Shown here piece after piece: positions 1 to 7,400 of a DNA stretch of 24,536 nucleotides; the first letter of the stretch is position 1; each line of letters starts with the position of its first letter. The notes beneath the pieces are model-generated. The model was given only the letters and a program-made list of their open reading frames with translations. It was not told the origin of the DNA and did not search any database. Position numbers and translations under genes: made by a program. Source of the stretch: Planctomycetota bacterium (GTDB lineage Bacteria; Planctomycetota; Brocadiia; JAJRTI01). Where the stretch lies: assembly GCA_024278415.1 (NCBI GenBank), contig JAJRTI010000076.1, positions 1 through 24,536 of the forward strand. Reading direction: 5' to 3'.

Positions 1-11
1 CTTTCTGAGTG

Positions 12-202
12 CCACCAGATTCATCTGGTGGTGAGCATGGCACTCGATTCAACTCGATGAGGAGCCTGCTTCAGCAGGACTTCTCTTGCTGCCGCAAGCG
101 AATCGAGAAGCCGCGCTAAAGCGCGCTCCAGCCAATGAAGCGAAGGCTTGGTGTCCACCACGTGAACGTGGTGGCAAGGCAGAGAGCCAGCTCAAGCTGG
201 CT
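12..202. repeat. Row of six short hairpins with unrelated stems
   Basis: Six perfect inverted repeats lie in about 190 bases: 12-31 (9 bp stem), 65-78 (5 bp, loop TTCA), 85-98 (5 bp, loop TGCC), 112-125 (5 bp, loop TAAA), 155-174 (9 bp), and 185-202 (7 bp, loop TCAA). The stems do not resemble one another, but five of the six have the innermost four bases in the form TNNA (TTCA, TTCA, TAAA, TGAA, TCAA). A reading frame runs through the area (from 86), but its lipoprotein start is at 398, so I regard the hairpins as non-coding. The remaining bases 203-397 show no gene, and I see no convincing promoter there. Confidence 0.6.
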
Positions 203-397
203 GAATCCCGGTACTCCAGCAGAACGATCGAGATGACCACACGTGCCGCGCTTTGCCTTAAGTTAATGGCATTGGGTGGGGGCCATCGAGGTAAGACCAC
301 TCTTGGCGCCCCGCAGGAGTGCGCCGGGCCCGGTCTGCCGTGTGGGACAGGGCCGCCCAAAACCACCCAGGACTCAACTCTAGGACAAGCCTCCACT

Positions 398-1033
398 ATG
401 AAAGCCCAACCTCGTGTCATCCTGTGCATCGCGGCAGTTGCGCTGTGCTGCGGCGCCGTCGGGTGCGCCGCCTTCCGAAGGGGCCCCGCGGCCGAACACC
501 GGCGGCGTATCAAGGAACTGACCTGGGGGCCGAAGTATGCGGAGAAGACCCTCAACCGGTGGCGGCCCGGGCCGGAATCTCAGACAAGACCGCTGCCCGC
601 GATTTGGCGCCCTCGGATGAACATCCTCGGCGACTGGGTCGCTGGCGAAACCACTGGTTTTGCCCGGCTCACCATCAGCCGTGAGCCGAGCGGCCTCTAC
701 GCGATCGTGCTGCGAACGGGCGGAGGCCGTGTGGGCTGCGCGTTCGGCCGGGCCGGGGTCATGCGCAAGGGCGCGCTCATGCTCAGTCGGCCGCTTTGTG
801 AATACAGCCGCGTTCCGTTCCACAAGCTCTATCCTGTGGTCGTCGACGGGACGCATTACCTTGTGCGGGGCAGCCAGGTCCATGAACTCAACGCGGTCGT
901 GACCGCTGACGGCCGACTCAAACAGGATCCGAAGACACTGACGGTCTCCCGGGATACCGCCGGGACGATCTGGAGGACATGCTATGCTCGGAAGCTAGAA
1001 GACCTTGATCCAGATATGCTGCTGTTTCGCTGA
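398..1033 (+). CDS. Small putative lipoprotein of unknown function
   Basis: This 211-residue protein starts at the ATG at 398. The frame is open upstream, but only this start puts an export signal at the N-terminus: Lys/Arg early, a hydrophobic run at residues 7-21 and a lipobox-like Ala-Val-Gly-Cys with Cys23 as the acylation site. The Ala at -3 makes the lipobox slightly unusual. The mature part is basic at first, then looks all-beta, with GDWVAGETTGFARLTIS near the middle and short alternating strands. I do not recognise a family. It would be a membrane-anchored, periplasm-facing protein. A weak AGGA at 382-385 is the only ribosome-binding candidate. It ends 25 bases before the interrupted oxidoreductase and may share its transcript. 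Confidence 0.7.
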   Translation: MKAQPRVILCIAAVALCCGAVGCAAFRRGPAAEHRRRIKELTWGPKYAEKTLNRWRPGPESQTRPLPAIWRPRMNILGDWVAGETTGFARLTISREPSGLYAIVLRTGGGRVGCAFGRAGVMRKGALMLSRPLCEYSRVPFHKLYPVVVDGTHYLVRGSQVHELNAVVTADGRLKQDPKTLTVSRDTAGTIWRTCYARKLEDLDPDMLLFR

Positions 1034-1038
1034 AACAA

Positions 1039-1066
1039 TGACCCATAACGAGTGACCCATGACCCA
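1039..1066. repeat. Heptanucleotide repeat spanning a start codon
   Basis: Four in-phase seven-base units fill these 28 bases: TGACCCA, TAACGAG, TGACCCA, TGACCCA. The third and fourth units overlap the ATG at 1059 of the downstream oxidoreductase, so the Shine-Dalgarno region and codons 1-2 are built from repeat. No purine-rich ribosome-binding site is visible. Confidence 0.6.
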
Positions 1067-2168
1067 ACTCAACTTCGGCATCGTCGGCGCGGGCGGCCGC
1101 GGCGGCGGATTTCGGCTTGGCATCGAGGCGACCGGCGCGCGCATCCACGCGGTGTGCGACGTGAACGAAGAGAAGCTCGGCCAGGCGATGGAGACGCTCG
1201 GCGCATCTGAGAAGTACACCGACCTCGAGGAGATGCTCGACAAGTCGGACGTGGACGCGGTCATCGTCGGCACGCCCATGCCCTTCCACGCGCCCCAGGC
1301 CATCGCCGCGCTCGGCCGCGGGGTGCACGTGCTCAGCGAAGTGCCGGCGGCCGTGTCCATCGATGAGTGCAAAGCGCTCGTGGCGGCGGCCAACGCGTCT
1401 TCGGCGGTCTACATGATGGCCGAGAACTTCACGTACATGAAGCCCAACGTGCTCGTGAAGGAGCTGGTGCGCCGCGGGCTGTTCGGCGACGTGTACTATG
1501 CAGAGGGCGAGTACCTCCACGAACTGAAAGGCCTCAACGAGATCACCACGTGGCGCCGGAAGTGGCAGACCGGCATCCGCGGCATCACGTACGGCACGCA
1601 CAGCCTCGGCCCGATCCTCCAATGGATGGCCGGCGACCGCGTCGCGCGCGTGTGCTGCGAAGGCAGCGGGAGCCACCACGTCGATCCCCGCGGCAACGCG
1701 TACGCAGACGACACGTCGGTGATGCTGTGCAAGACGGCCAAGGGCGCGCTCATCAAGATTCGCGTGGACATGATCTCCGACCGGCCGCACGCGATGAGCA
1801 ACTACCAACTCCAGGGCTCCAAGGGCGCATACGAGTCTGCGCGCAGCCCGCAAGACTAGCCGAGGATCTGGCTCGCCGATGTCACGGGGCCAGACGCACA
1901 CAAGGCCGGCTGGACGCCGCTGTCGGAGCTGGAGGAAGAGTTCCTGCCCGACATGTGGCGCCACGCGACCGAGGAAGCGAAAGCGGCCGGCCACGGGGGC
2001 GGCGATTACTTTGAGATGCTCGATTTCGTGAACGCGATCCAGGGCAAAACGCCCTGCCCCATTGGCATCCACGAGGCGATGGACATCACGCTGCCAGGGC
2101 TCGTGAGCCAACAGTCGATCTTGCAGGACGGGGCATGGCTGGACGTGCCGGATTCAAGGGCGTGGTGA
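1059..2168 (+). pseudogene. Gfo/Idh/MocA oxidoreductase interrupted by one in-frame TAG
   Basis: The frame encodes an NAD(P)-dependent sugar-type oxidoreductase. A Rossmann nucleotide-binding loop lies at residues 7-16 (GIVGAGGRGG), the EKP-like motif at 94-96 reads EVP, and the substrate-domain THSLGPILQW segment with a histidine is at about 180-189. Codon 267 (1857-1859) is TAG. The same frame then continues open for 102 further codons to a TGA at 2166-2168, through PRIWLADV and a typical family C-terminus. The full span of 369 codons matches the usual family length. One G-to-T change from GAG would explain the stop. It may be a fresh pseudogene, a sequencing error or, less likely, readthrough. 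TAG is an ordinary stop for other genes here (kinase, toxin, methyltransferase, second giant), which argues against recoding. The missing Lys in EVP is seen in part of the family and could alter catalysis. Confidence 0.8.
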
Positions 2169-2170
2169 GT

Positions 2171-2308
2171 TCGGCTGAACATGCCACAACATGGGGATGA
2201 CGAAATAGCCGGAGTTTCCAAACTCCGGTTATTTCGGGCCACTCGCTGGCGGGCAAGTCGGCGGCGGTGTGTGCGCGGTCCCCTCATGTTTCTGCCAGAC
2301 TCTCTCTT
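2171..2308. repeat. Direct repeat, copy A, with 17 bp palindrome
   Basis: First copy of a ~140 bp unit starting TCGGCTGAACATGCCACA and ending in a CTCTCTCTT tract. It contains an inverted repeat, 2201-2217 against 2220-2236, with a two-base CC loop. The one imperfection is G2208 opposite T2229, which would be a G-U wobble in RNA. Copy B begins exactly 220 bases downstream. Confidence 0.8.
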
Positions 2309-2331
2309 AGCGCCGCCCTTGGGGCGCAACC
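2307..2331. repeat. Dispersed palindrome, member 1
   Basis: Begins TTAGCGC and ends GCGCAACC, with the hairpin CGCCC, loop TTG, GGGCG inside. It follows the CTCTCTCTT end of direct repeat copy A. The same framework recurs at 2529-2552, 16960-16983 and, inverted, 17375-17398. Confidence 0.55.
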
Positions 2332-2390
2332 GATCGTAGCCGCAGCCGTCCGCTGTATGGCGAGATGGCGAGACTTCGGGACGAACGCAA

Positions 2391-2530
2391 TCGGCTGAAC
2401 ATGCCACAGCATGGGGATGCCGAAATAACCGGAGTTTCCAAACTCCGGTTATTTCGAGCCACTCGCTGGCGGGCAGGTCGGCGGCGGTGCGCACGCGCGG
2501 TCCCCTCATGTTTCTGCCAGACTCTCTCTT
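2391..2530. repeat. Direct repeat, copy B, with perfect 17 bp palindrome
   Basis: Second copy of the unit at 2171, with a handful of substitutions and a two-base insertion near 2490. Its internal inverted repeat is perfect: 2421-2437 against 2440-2456 with a CC loop. Both copies carry the flanking segments CCACTCGCTGGCGGGCA and TCATGTTTCTGCCAGAC, so the repeat unit is much larger than the hairpin. Confidence 0.8.
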
Positions 2531-2552
2531 CGCGCGGCGTTCGGCCGCAACC
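2529..2552. repeat. Dispersed palindrome, member 2
   Basis: Begins TTCGCGC and ends GGCCGCAACC, with the stem GCGGC/GCCGC. It sits at the same place after copy B as member 1 does after copy A. The outer bases are kept while both sides of the stem have changed together. Confidence 0.55.
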
Positions 2553-2830
2553 AAAACGCTGCGAAGCAATCTTGGTCGTACTCTTGGCCGCAATCTTGAT
2601 CGGTCCCATCAACATCTTGCGACGACGATTGCGGCAAAGACCACGGAACGCGCACGCATGACGCGCTGCTGTTTCAGAGTCAATCTCTATGCTTTCTCGC
2701 AGACTGCGTCGCAAGGAAGGGGCGACTGCACCGCGCGTCCACCAAACGGCGGGCCGTCCTCCCGCCCTCGCTGGGCTTGTCCCGGCGGAGTGATGATTGC
2801 CGACTACCGCGGGACCAGCCACACTCATGT

Positions 2831-2893
2831 CTCCCCTTTCCTTCCCGAATCCCGCTCGCCGAAGGCGAGCGGGATTCGGGAAGGAAAGGGGAG
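2831..2893. repeat. Perfect 30 bp inverted repeat with 3-base loop
   Basis: Arm 2831-2860 is exactly complementary to arm 2864-2893 around a GAA loop. The outer 16 bases of each arm are pure pyrimidine (left) or pure purine (right); the inner part is GC-rich. Shorter arms TGCCGACTAC (2798-2807) and GTAGTCGGCA (2917-2926) enclose it. There is no T-run on either side, so a classical intrinsic terminator is not indicated. It lies downstream of the minus-strand methyltransferase and could still end that transcript. Confidence 0.85.
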
Positions 2894-3144
2894 GAGAGAT
2901 AACAGGTAGTCGCCCAGTAGTCGGCAGCCCTGCGCCCCCTGGGCGGCCTGCGGCCCCCGCCGCCTAGTGTCCTGTCCCAGAAGTACGTTGTTCAAGTTTG
3001 TCGGATTTCTGTCGCTGGCGAACGGCTTGCGCGTGTGCGGATGCAAAGCAGCGCTACGCGCTGCCAGCCAAAGCGCCGTCGAGCCGGCGCACTCCACAAC
3101 GGAGCGCATCGACAACAGGTTGTCGTTCGAAAACCGGTAAGGGC

Positions 3145-4014
3145 CTACCCCAGCCACCGCGCCGAGAACCGCAGAGCGCCCGGCACTCCGCCTGGCAGCA
3201 CAGCCGTGCGGTAGATACCTTCCATTGCCTTGCCGAGCCGCTGGCACGCGTGGAGCGACTCGGCCGACAGATTGGCCAGCACGATCCCGCAGCCGAACAC
3301 ACCGGGGTTCGCGGGCACTGGCGACTGAGCATCAATCGCCTCCAGCACGATCGTCCCCATCCACAGCCGTCTCGTGGCGGCTTGATCCAGGCGCGACACG
3401 ACCTCCGCGCATTGCGCGCGCGTGTCGAAGCCAAACCACAGCATGCTTCTCACCCCCCTCTGGGCCGCGGCGATGAACAGACCCGCGGGGCTCCGCCCAT
3501 CCGCGTTCGCCGCCAAGGGCTGGTAAGGATCGACGTGCAGGAACGTGCCGTTCGCCTCCGCATCACTCAAGCTACTGAGCATGCGGAGCAGGGCGGCGAC
3601 CCCGTCACTTCCCACGGTGTGCACGTTTGCGGGATCCTTGCCGAGTTTCCCGGCCACTGCGTTGATGGATGCCAGGCTCCCCAGATCGATGTCGCAGCAA
3701 ACGAACTGGCAAGCTGGATCGCTGAGCACCTGCATGGCGATGTACGGCGAGCCAGGGTATAGGCCAGGGGCGCGGCCGTGCGCCATGCGCACCAGCAGTC
3801 GGTAGTACGCCGACGCAGCTAAGGCTGGCGCTGCGCCGGCATGGCGCAAGAAATGGCCCACGCCGTAGTCATGGTTGGGCGTGTGAGTAAGCGCGTATTG
3901 AGCGGAGCCCGCGTGCGATTCCCAGTACGCCGCTGGGCGTTCGATGGAGAGCATCTCCGCGAGCGGGAGATGCTTCCACACGTCGCCGATTTCGCCGTAA
4001 TGTCGATTCGCCAC
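3145..4014 (-). CDS. RlmJ-like SAM-dependent methyltransferase, divergent
   Basis: A 289-residue protein starting at a GTG (4014-4012), chosen because GGGAG lies six bases upstream and the N-terminus MANRHYGEIGDVWKH begins the conserved region. The opening NRH...GD.WKH, then YWESHAG at about 30-36, parallels RlmJ, the 23S rRNA adenine-N6 methyltransferase (NHADVLKH, then DTHAG). YPGSP and CDID fit the nucleotide-binding part of such enzymes. The expected catalytic DPPY is replaced by VDPY followed by QP, so one proline is missing. The substrate may therefore differ or activity may be altered; I give no gene name. It stops with TAG. It stands alone on the minus strand, divergent from the giant-protein operon, with an extended -10 promoter candidate just upstream. 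Confidence 0.7.
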   Translation of the reverse strand: MANRHYGEIGDVWKHLPLAEMLSIERPAAYWESHAGSAQYALTHTPNHDYGVGHFLRHAGAAPALAASAYYRLLVRMAHGRAPGLYPGSPYIAMQVLSDPACQFVCCDIDLGSLASINAVAGKLGKDPANVHTVGSDGVAALLRMLSSLSDAEANGTFLHVDPYQPLAANADGRSPAGLFIAAAQRGVRSMLWFGFDTRAQCAEVVSRLDQAATRRLWMGTIVLEAIDAQSPVPANPGVFGCGIVLANLSAESLHACQRLGKAMEGIYRTAVLPGGVPGALRFSARWLG

Positions 4015-4483
4015 GAATCACTCCCATTCGATGGGCCATCAACGAGGGACGCATTGTAGCATGCCGATCCGGCCGCCGAGACTTTTCACTCGCACTGCTT
4101 TCGTTGACGGAAACGTTCGCTCACACGGGAGCCATCCACGAATTCAAAGAGACACCGAATGGCAGATCACGCTGGAGCCTGGCCTGGGCCAGCGAAGGCA
4201 GTCGTCATCGTTGTCGTCCAAGAACCGTTGGGCCGATTCGAACCGCGTCAACATGCAAGAAGGAGGGCAGTTCTTCCCCCTGTCCGCATTCGCTGTCTTT
4301 CTGAATTCGTTGGAAGCATCTCGCGTGGCGGCACAGTGCCCGGCCGTCAGCTTGCCCGAATCTGCGCTTCCTGATAGGGTGTACTCTGACAATGGGGCAT
4401 TAGTGCCATCGCTTGGAGAGCGCCGCGGATACCATTCAGATACGCCAGCGTGCGCGTCCGCCCAACTGAGAGGAGCATCCGAT
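4015..4483. other. Divergent intergenic region
   Basis: These 469 bases separate the minus-strand methyltransferase from the plus-strand giant gene. The giant gene's frame is open throughout, but the translation lacks any domain and a signal peptide appears only after the TTG at 4484, so I treat it as non-coding. A weak plus-strand promoter candidate is TTGCCC (4352-4357), 17 bases, TAGGGT (4375-4380). I see no repeat here. Confidence 0.45.
4053..4061 (-). promoter_or_regulatory. Extended -10 promoter candidate for the methyltransferase
   Basis: On the minus strand the sequence reads TGCTACAAT, an extended -10 (TGN plus TACAAT, five of six matches). It lies about 39 bases before the GTG start. 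No good -35 is seen at the expected spacing. Confidence 0.4.
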
Positions 4484-4486
4484 TTG
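4471..4486 (+). promoter_or_regulatory. Ribosome-binding site that decides a TTG start
   Basis: AGGAG at 4471-4475 is followed after eight bases by TTG at 4484. The translation from that TTG starts directly with a signal peptide. Confidence 0.6.
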
Positions 4487-7400
4487 TCTAGGCAGCCGCT
4501 CCATATCATCGCCTTGGCCGCATTGGCCGCCGCCCTGCTTCACCAGGGCGAAGGGCTTTGCGCACCCAGCAAGACCGTCACCATCGGCAGCGCCAAGTAC
4601 AGCGTGCTTCCAGTGAAGCTCGCGGCCCGCTACGACCTCACGCTGACGGTGACTCCGTTGGCGAAAACCGTGGCGCCAGCAGCGAAGCCGGCGGCAAAGG
4701 CCAAGGGCAAGGCTCAGCCCAAGCCGCCTGCCAAGCCGGCCACGGCTGTGCTGCCCGTACGCCTCATCTTCGCCGCGGTCGATGCCCGGAACTACTACGC
4801 GCTCGCGATTGAGCCCAAGGCCGTCACGCTGGCCAAGGTCGTGGCCGGCAAGGCAACGACGCTTGCACGGACCGCGGCCGCCGCGGCCTTCGCCAAACCC
4901 TATGCGTTGCGCATCAAGCGCCGCCGCGACTTGCTCACGGTCGTGCTCAACGGGCGCATCGTGGCGGAGTGTATGGACGACTCGTTTGCCAAGGGCGGAG
5001 CGGCGATCGAGATGGCTGATCGGGCGCCTACGCTCGCGGGCCTCAGGGCGCAGAAGGTCGCCGACATCCACGAGACCGACGACTTCATGGTGGCGGTGGA
5101 CCCGGACAAAGCGAAAGCCACGGTCACCACACACACGGCCGTCATCCCATCCATCGATGTGAACGAAGTCAGCGGGTGGGACAAGGTGAGCGGCGACTGG
5201 CGCCTTTTTTCAGTCCTCGACGAGGTGCGGCAAGTCGACGATGCGCTCCTGCAAGAGCGCATCGCCACCACGGATCGCAAGCCCGACGCCGCGCGCAGCG
5301 CGAACCCGTTCTGCCTGGCTGGCAAGGCCGCCAACGGCGAGGGCATCGTGCTGAGCGGGTACGTGTTTTGGGACGACTACGAGTACGCCGCGTCCGTGAA
5401 CAGCCATGGCTCGAAGTTCGGGCTGATCTTCAACCACCAAGGCCCCAACGACTATTTCCTCTTCGAGTGGAGCGCATTCTCCGAGCGAGGATTGCCGCGG
5501 GCCGTGCAGTTGGTCCGCGTGTCGCCCAAGGGCCGGCAAGTTTTGGCCACGCGCTACGCCCCCAGCGTGCTCGACCAGTGGTATCGCATGAAGGTGCGCA
5601 CGTACGGCCGGCGCATCCAGTGCTTCCTCGACGACAGCCTGCTGTTCGATCTGGAACGCGACGATGCCATCGGCGGGCGGATCGGGCTGTGGGTGCGAGG
5701 CGCAGAGCCCACGGACTTCGACGACGTGGCCGTGGAGAGCACGCCACTCCGGCGCTTCGACCGCGCGACAGTTTTGCGGCGCTACGCGCGCTATGACCGG
5801 AAACAGTGGCAAGACCAGGCAGACAAGGCGACCGGCACGGCCGCCGTGCGGTCACTCGCGCCGAGCCCCGCGCCGGTGGTGTTGGGTGTGCCGGGGTGGA
5901 AACAGTATCGCCTCGCCGCCACGGTCCAGGCCCGCGACGCACAGGCCGCGGCGGGGCTCGCCATCGGCCCGCTCGCGTTCCAGTGGGACGCCAAGGGCTT
6001 GCGCCTCACGTGGACCAACAAGGGCAAGACGCAAACACTCGCGTCCGCGCCGGCCGCGGCATCCCTGCGCGCCCCTCGCCGCGTCGTACTCGACACGATC
6101 AGCCCCACGCACGCGCGCGTCTACATTGACGGCGTGCTCGAACTGCGGGGCCGCCTCCCGGCTCCGGCGAGCGGGCTGGCCAAGTTGCTCGCCAGCGGCG
6201 CGGCTGGCGTGAGCTTCTCCAACATCGAAGTCGACTTCGAACGCCAGGCGGACATGGAGCGCCCGGTCTCCAACATGATCTTCACCGAAGACCCGTACAT
6301 GCTCCACTGGTCTTCGCCTCAGGGTGCGTGGGTGCCGGTGGGCGGGAACAGCAAGTTCTGGCACAAAGGCGACTTCTTTGGCTCATTCGCCATCACGTTC
6401 CCGGCGTATCAAGATGCCGAGTTGCTGTTCTGCACCGACCGCACCAAGCCGGCCGACGACACGAGCGCGGCGTTCGAGCCGAACACCGGGTACGCGCTGC
6501 AATGCGACATGCTGCTGCGCAAGGTGTCGCTCTCGGAGCGTGGCCGCAAGGTCAAGTCGGCCTCCCTGCCCGACGGGTTCGCAGTGCGCGGGCCCATTCG
6601 CGTTGTGAAGGACGGCCAGTACGTGTGGGTGGAGGCGGGCGGGCAGGAGATCCTGGAGTACCGCTCGACCGCCGCACCCAAGGGCCGCCGCGTCGCGCTC
6701 AAGCCCGGCTACACCGTGGACGCGGACTACTTCCAGGGCGTGGCCGTGGAGCGGGACCACGTGCGGGACGACTACTTCGACCGCGCGCCGGTGGACTGGC
6801 GCAAAGTGGGCCAGTGGCGCATCATCAACCGCTTCGCCTGCGACCCGCGCTGGTCGCACATGACCGCCTGGTCCGAGAACGATCTCGCGATCCTCTGGAC
6901 CAAGGCGGCGTACGAAGGCGACTTCACGCTCGAATTCTACGCCGGCAACAAGATGTGGCCCATGCGCCAATGGGAAGGCGCACAATACTACCCGCGGGTC
7001 GGCGACATCAACGCGACCATCTGCGCGGACGGCCAAGACCTCGACTCGGGCTACACGGTCACGCTCGCGGAGTGGGACAACACGTGGAGCGAGATGAACA
7101 CGCGCCTGCGCCGCGGCGCGGCTATCGTGGCGACGAGCGATCGCGAGCTGATCCCTCGCAACCGCGAGTTCTACCCCAGCAACCGTATCATCCCGGTGCC
7201 CTGGATCCGCAAAGGCCGCGGCATCCACGGAGCCTGGTACTACATCAAGATTCGCAAGATCGGCAACCGCATCGAGTACTACTTCGACAACGTACTCGTG
7301 CTCTCCTACACCGACCCCAAGCCGCTCACTGGCCGGCACATCGCGATCTGGACGCAAGACAACTACGTCGCGTTCGCGCGCGCCAAGATCTCCTATGCGA

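Larger units (their letters stand above)
2169..3144. other. Gene-free repeat region
   Basis: About 976 bases without a convincing gene. Reading frames here translate the two repeat copies or palindromes and resemble no protein. The region holds a duplicated ~140 bp unit (2171 and 2391), two members of a dispersed GCAACC-ending palindrome, a perfect 30 bp inverted repeat (2831-2893), and 10 bp arms around that hairpin (2798-2807 and 2917-2926). The rest, including 2560-2790 and 2927-3144, shows nothing I can name. Confidence 0.6.

Noticed and set aside
12..202. CRISPR array
   Set aside because: The hairpins differ in sequence and no constant repeat separates equal spacers; no cas gene is nearby.
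86..397. N-terminal extension of the lipoprotein frame
   Set aside because: It only translates the hairpin row; the signal peptide and lipobox begin at the ATG at 398.
1857..1859. Amber codon recoding (TAG read as an amino acid)
   Set aside because: At least four other genes here use TAG as a normal stop, so a genome-wide reassignment is not supported.
918..2111. Long minus-strand open frame opposite the interrupted oxidoreductase
   Set aside because: His/Arg/Val-rich translation typical of the antisense of a GC-rich gene; no domain, and the plus strand has clear motifs.
2006..2828. Minus-strand frames sharing identical peptide blocks
   Set aside because: The shared blocks arise from translating the two direct-repeat copies in two frames; not a gene family.
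2831..2893. Intrinsic terminator
   Set aside because: The hairpin is far longer than usual and no T-run follows on either strand.
2966..3000. Possible insertion-sequence end (TAGTGTCCTGTCCC...)
   Set aside because: It has the look of a transposon terminus, but no partner inverted repeat, target duplication or transposase is visible.
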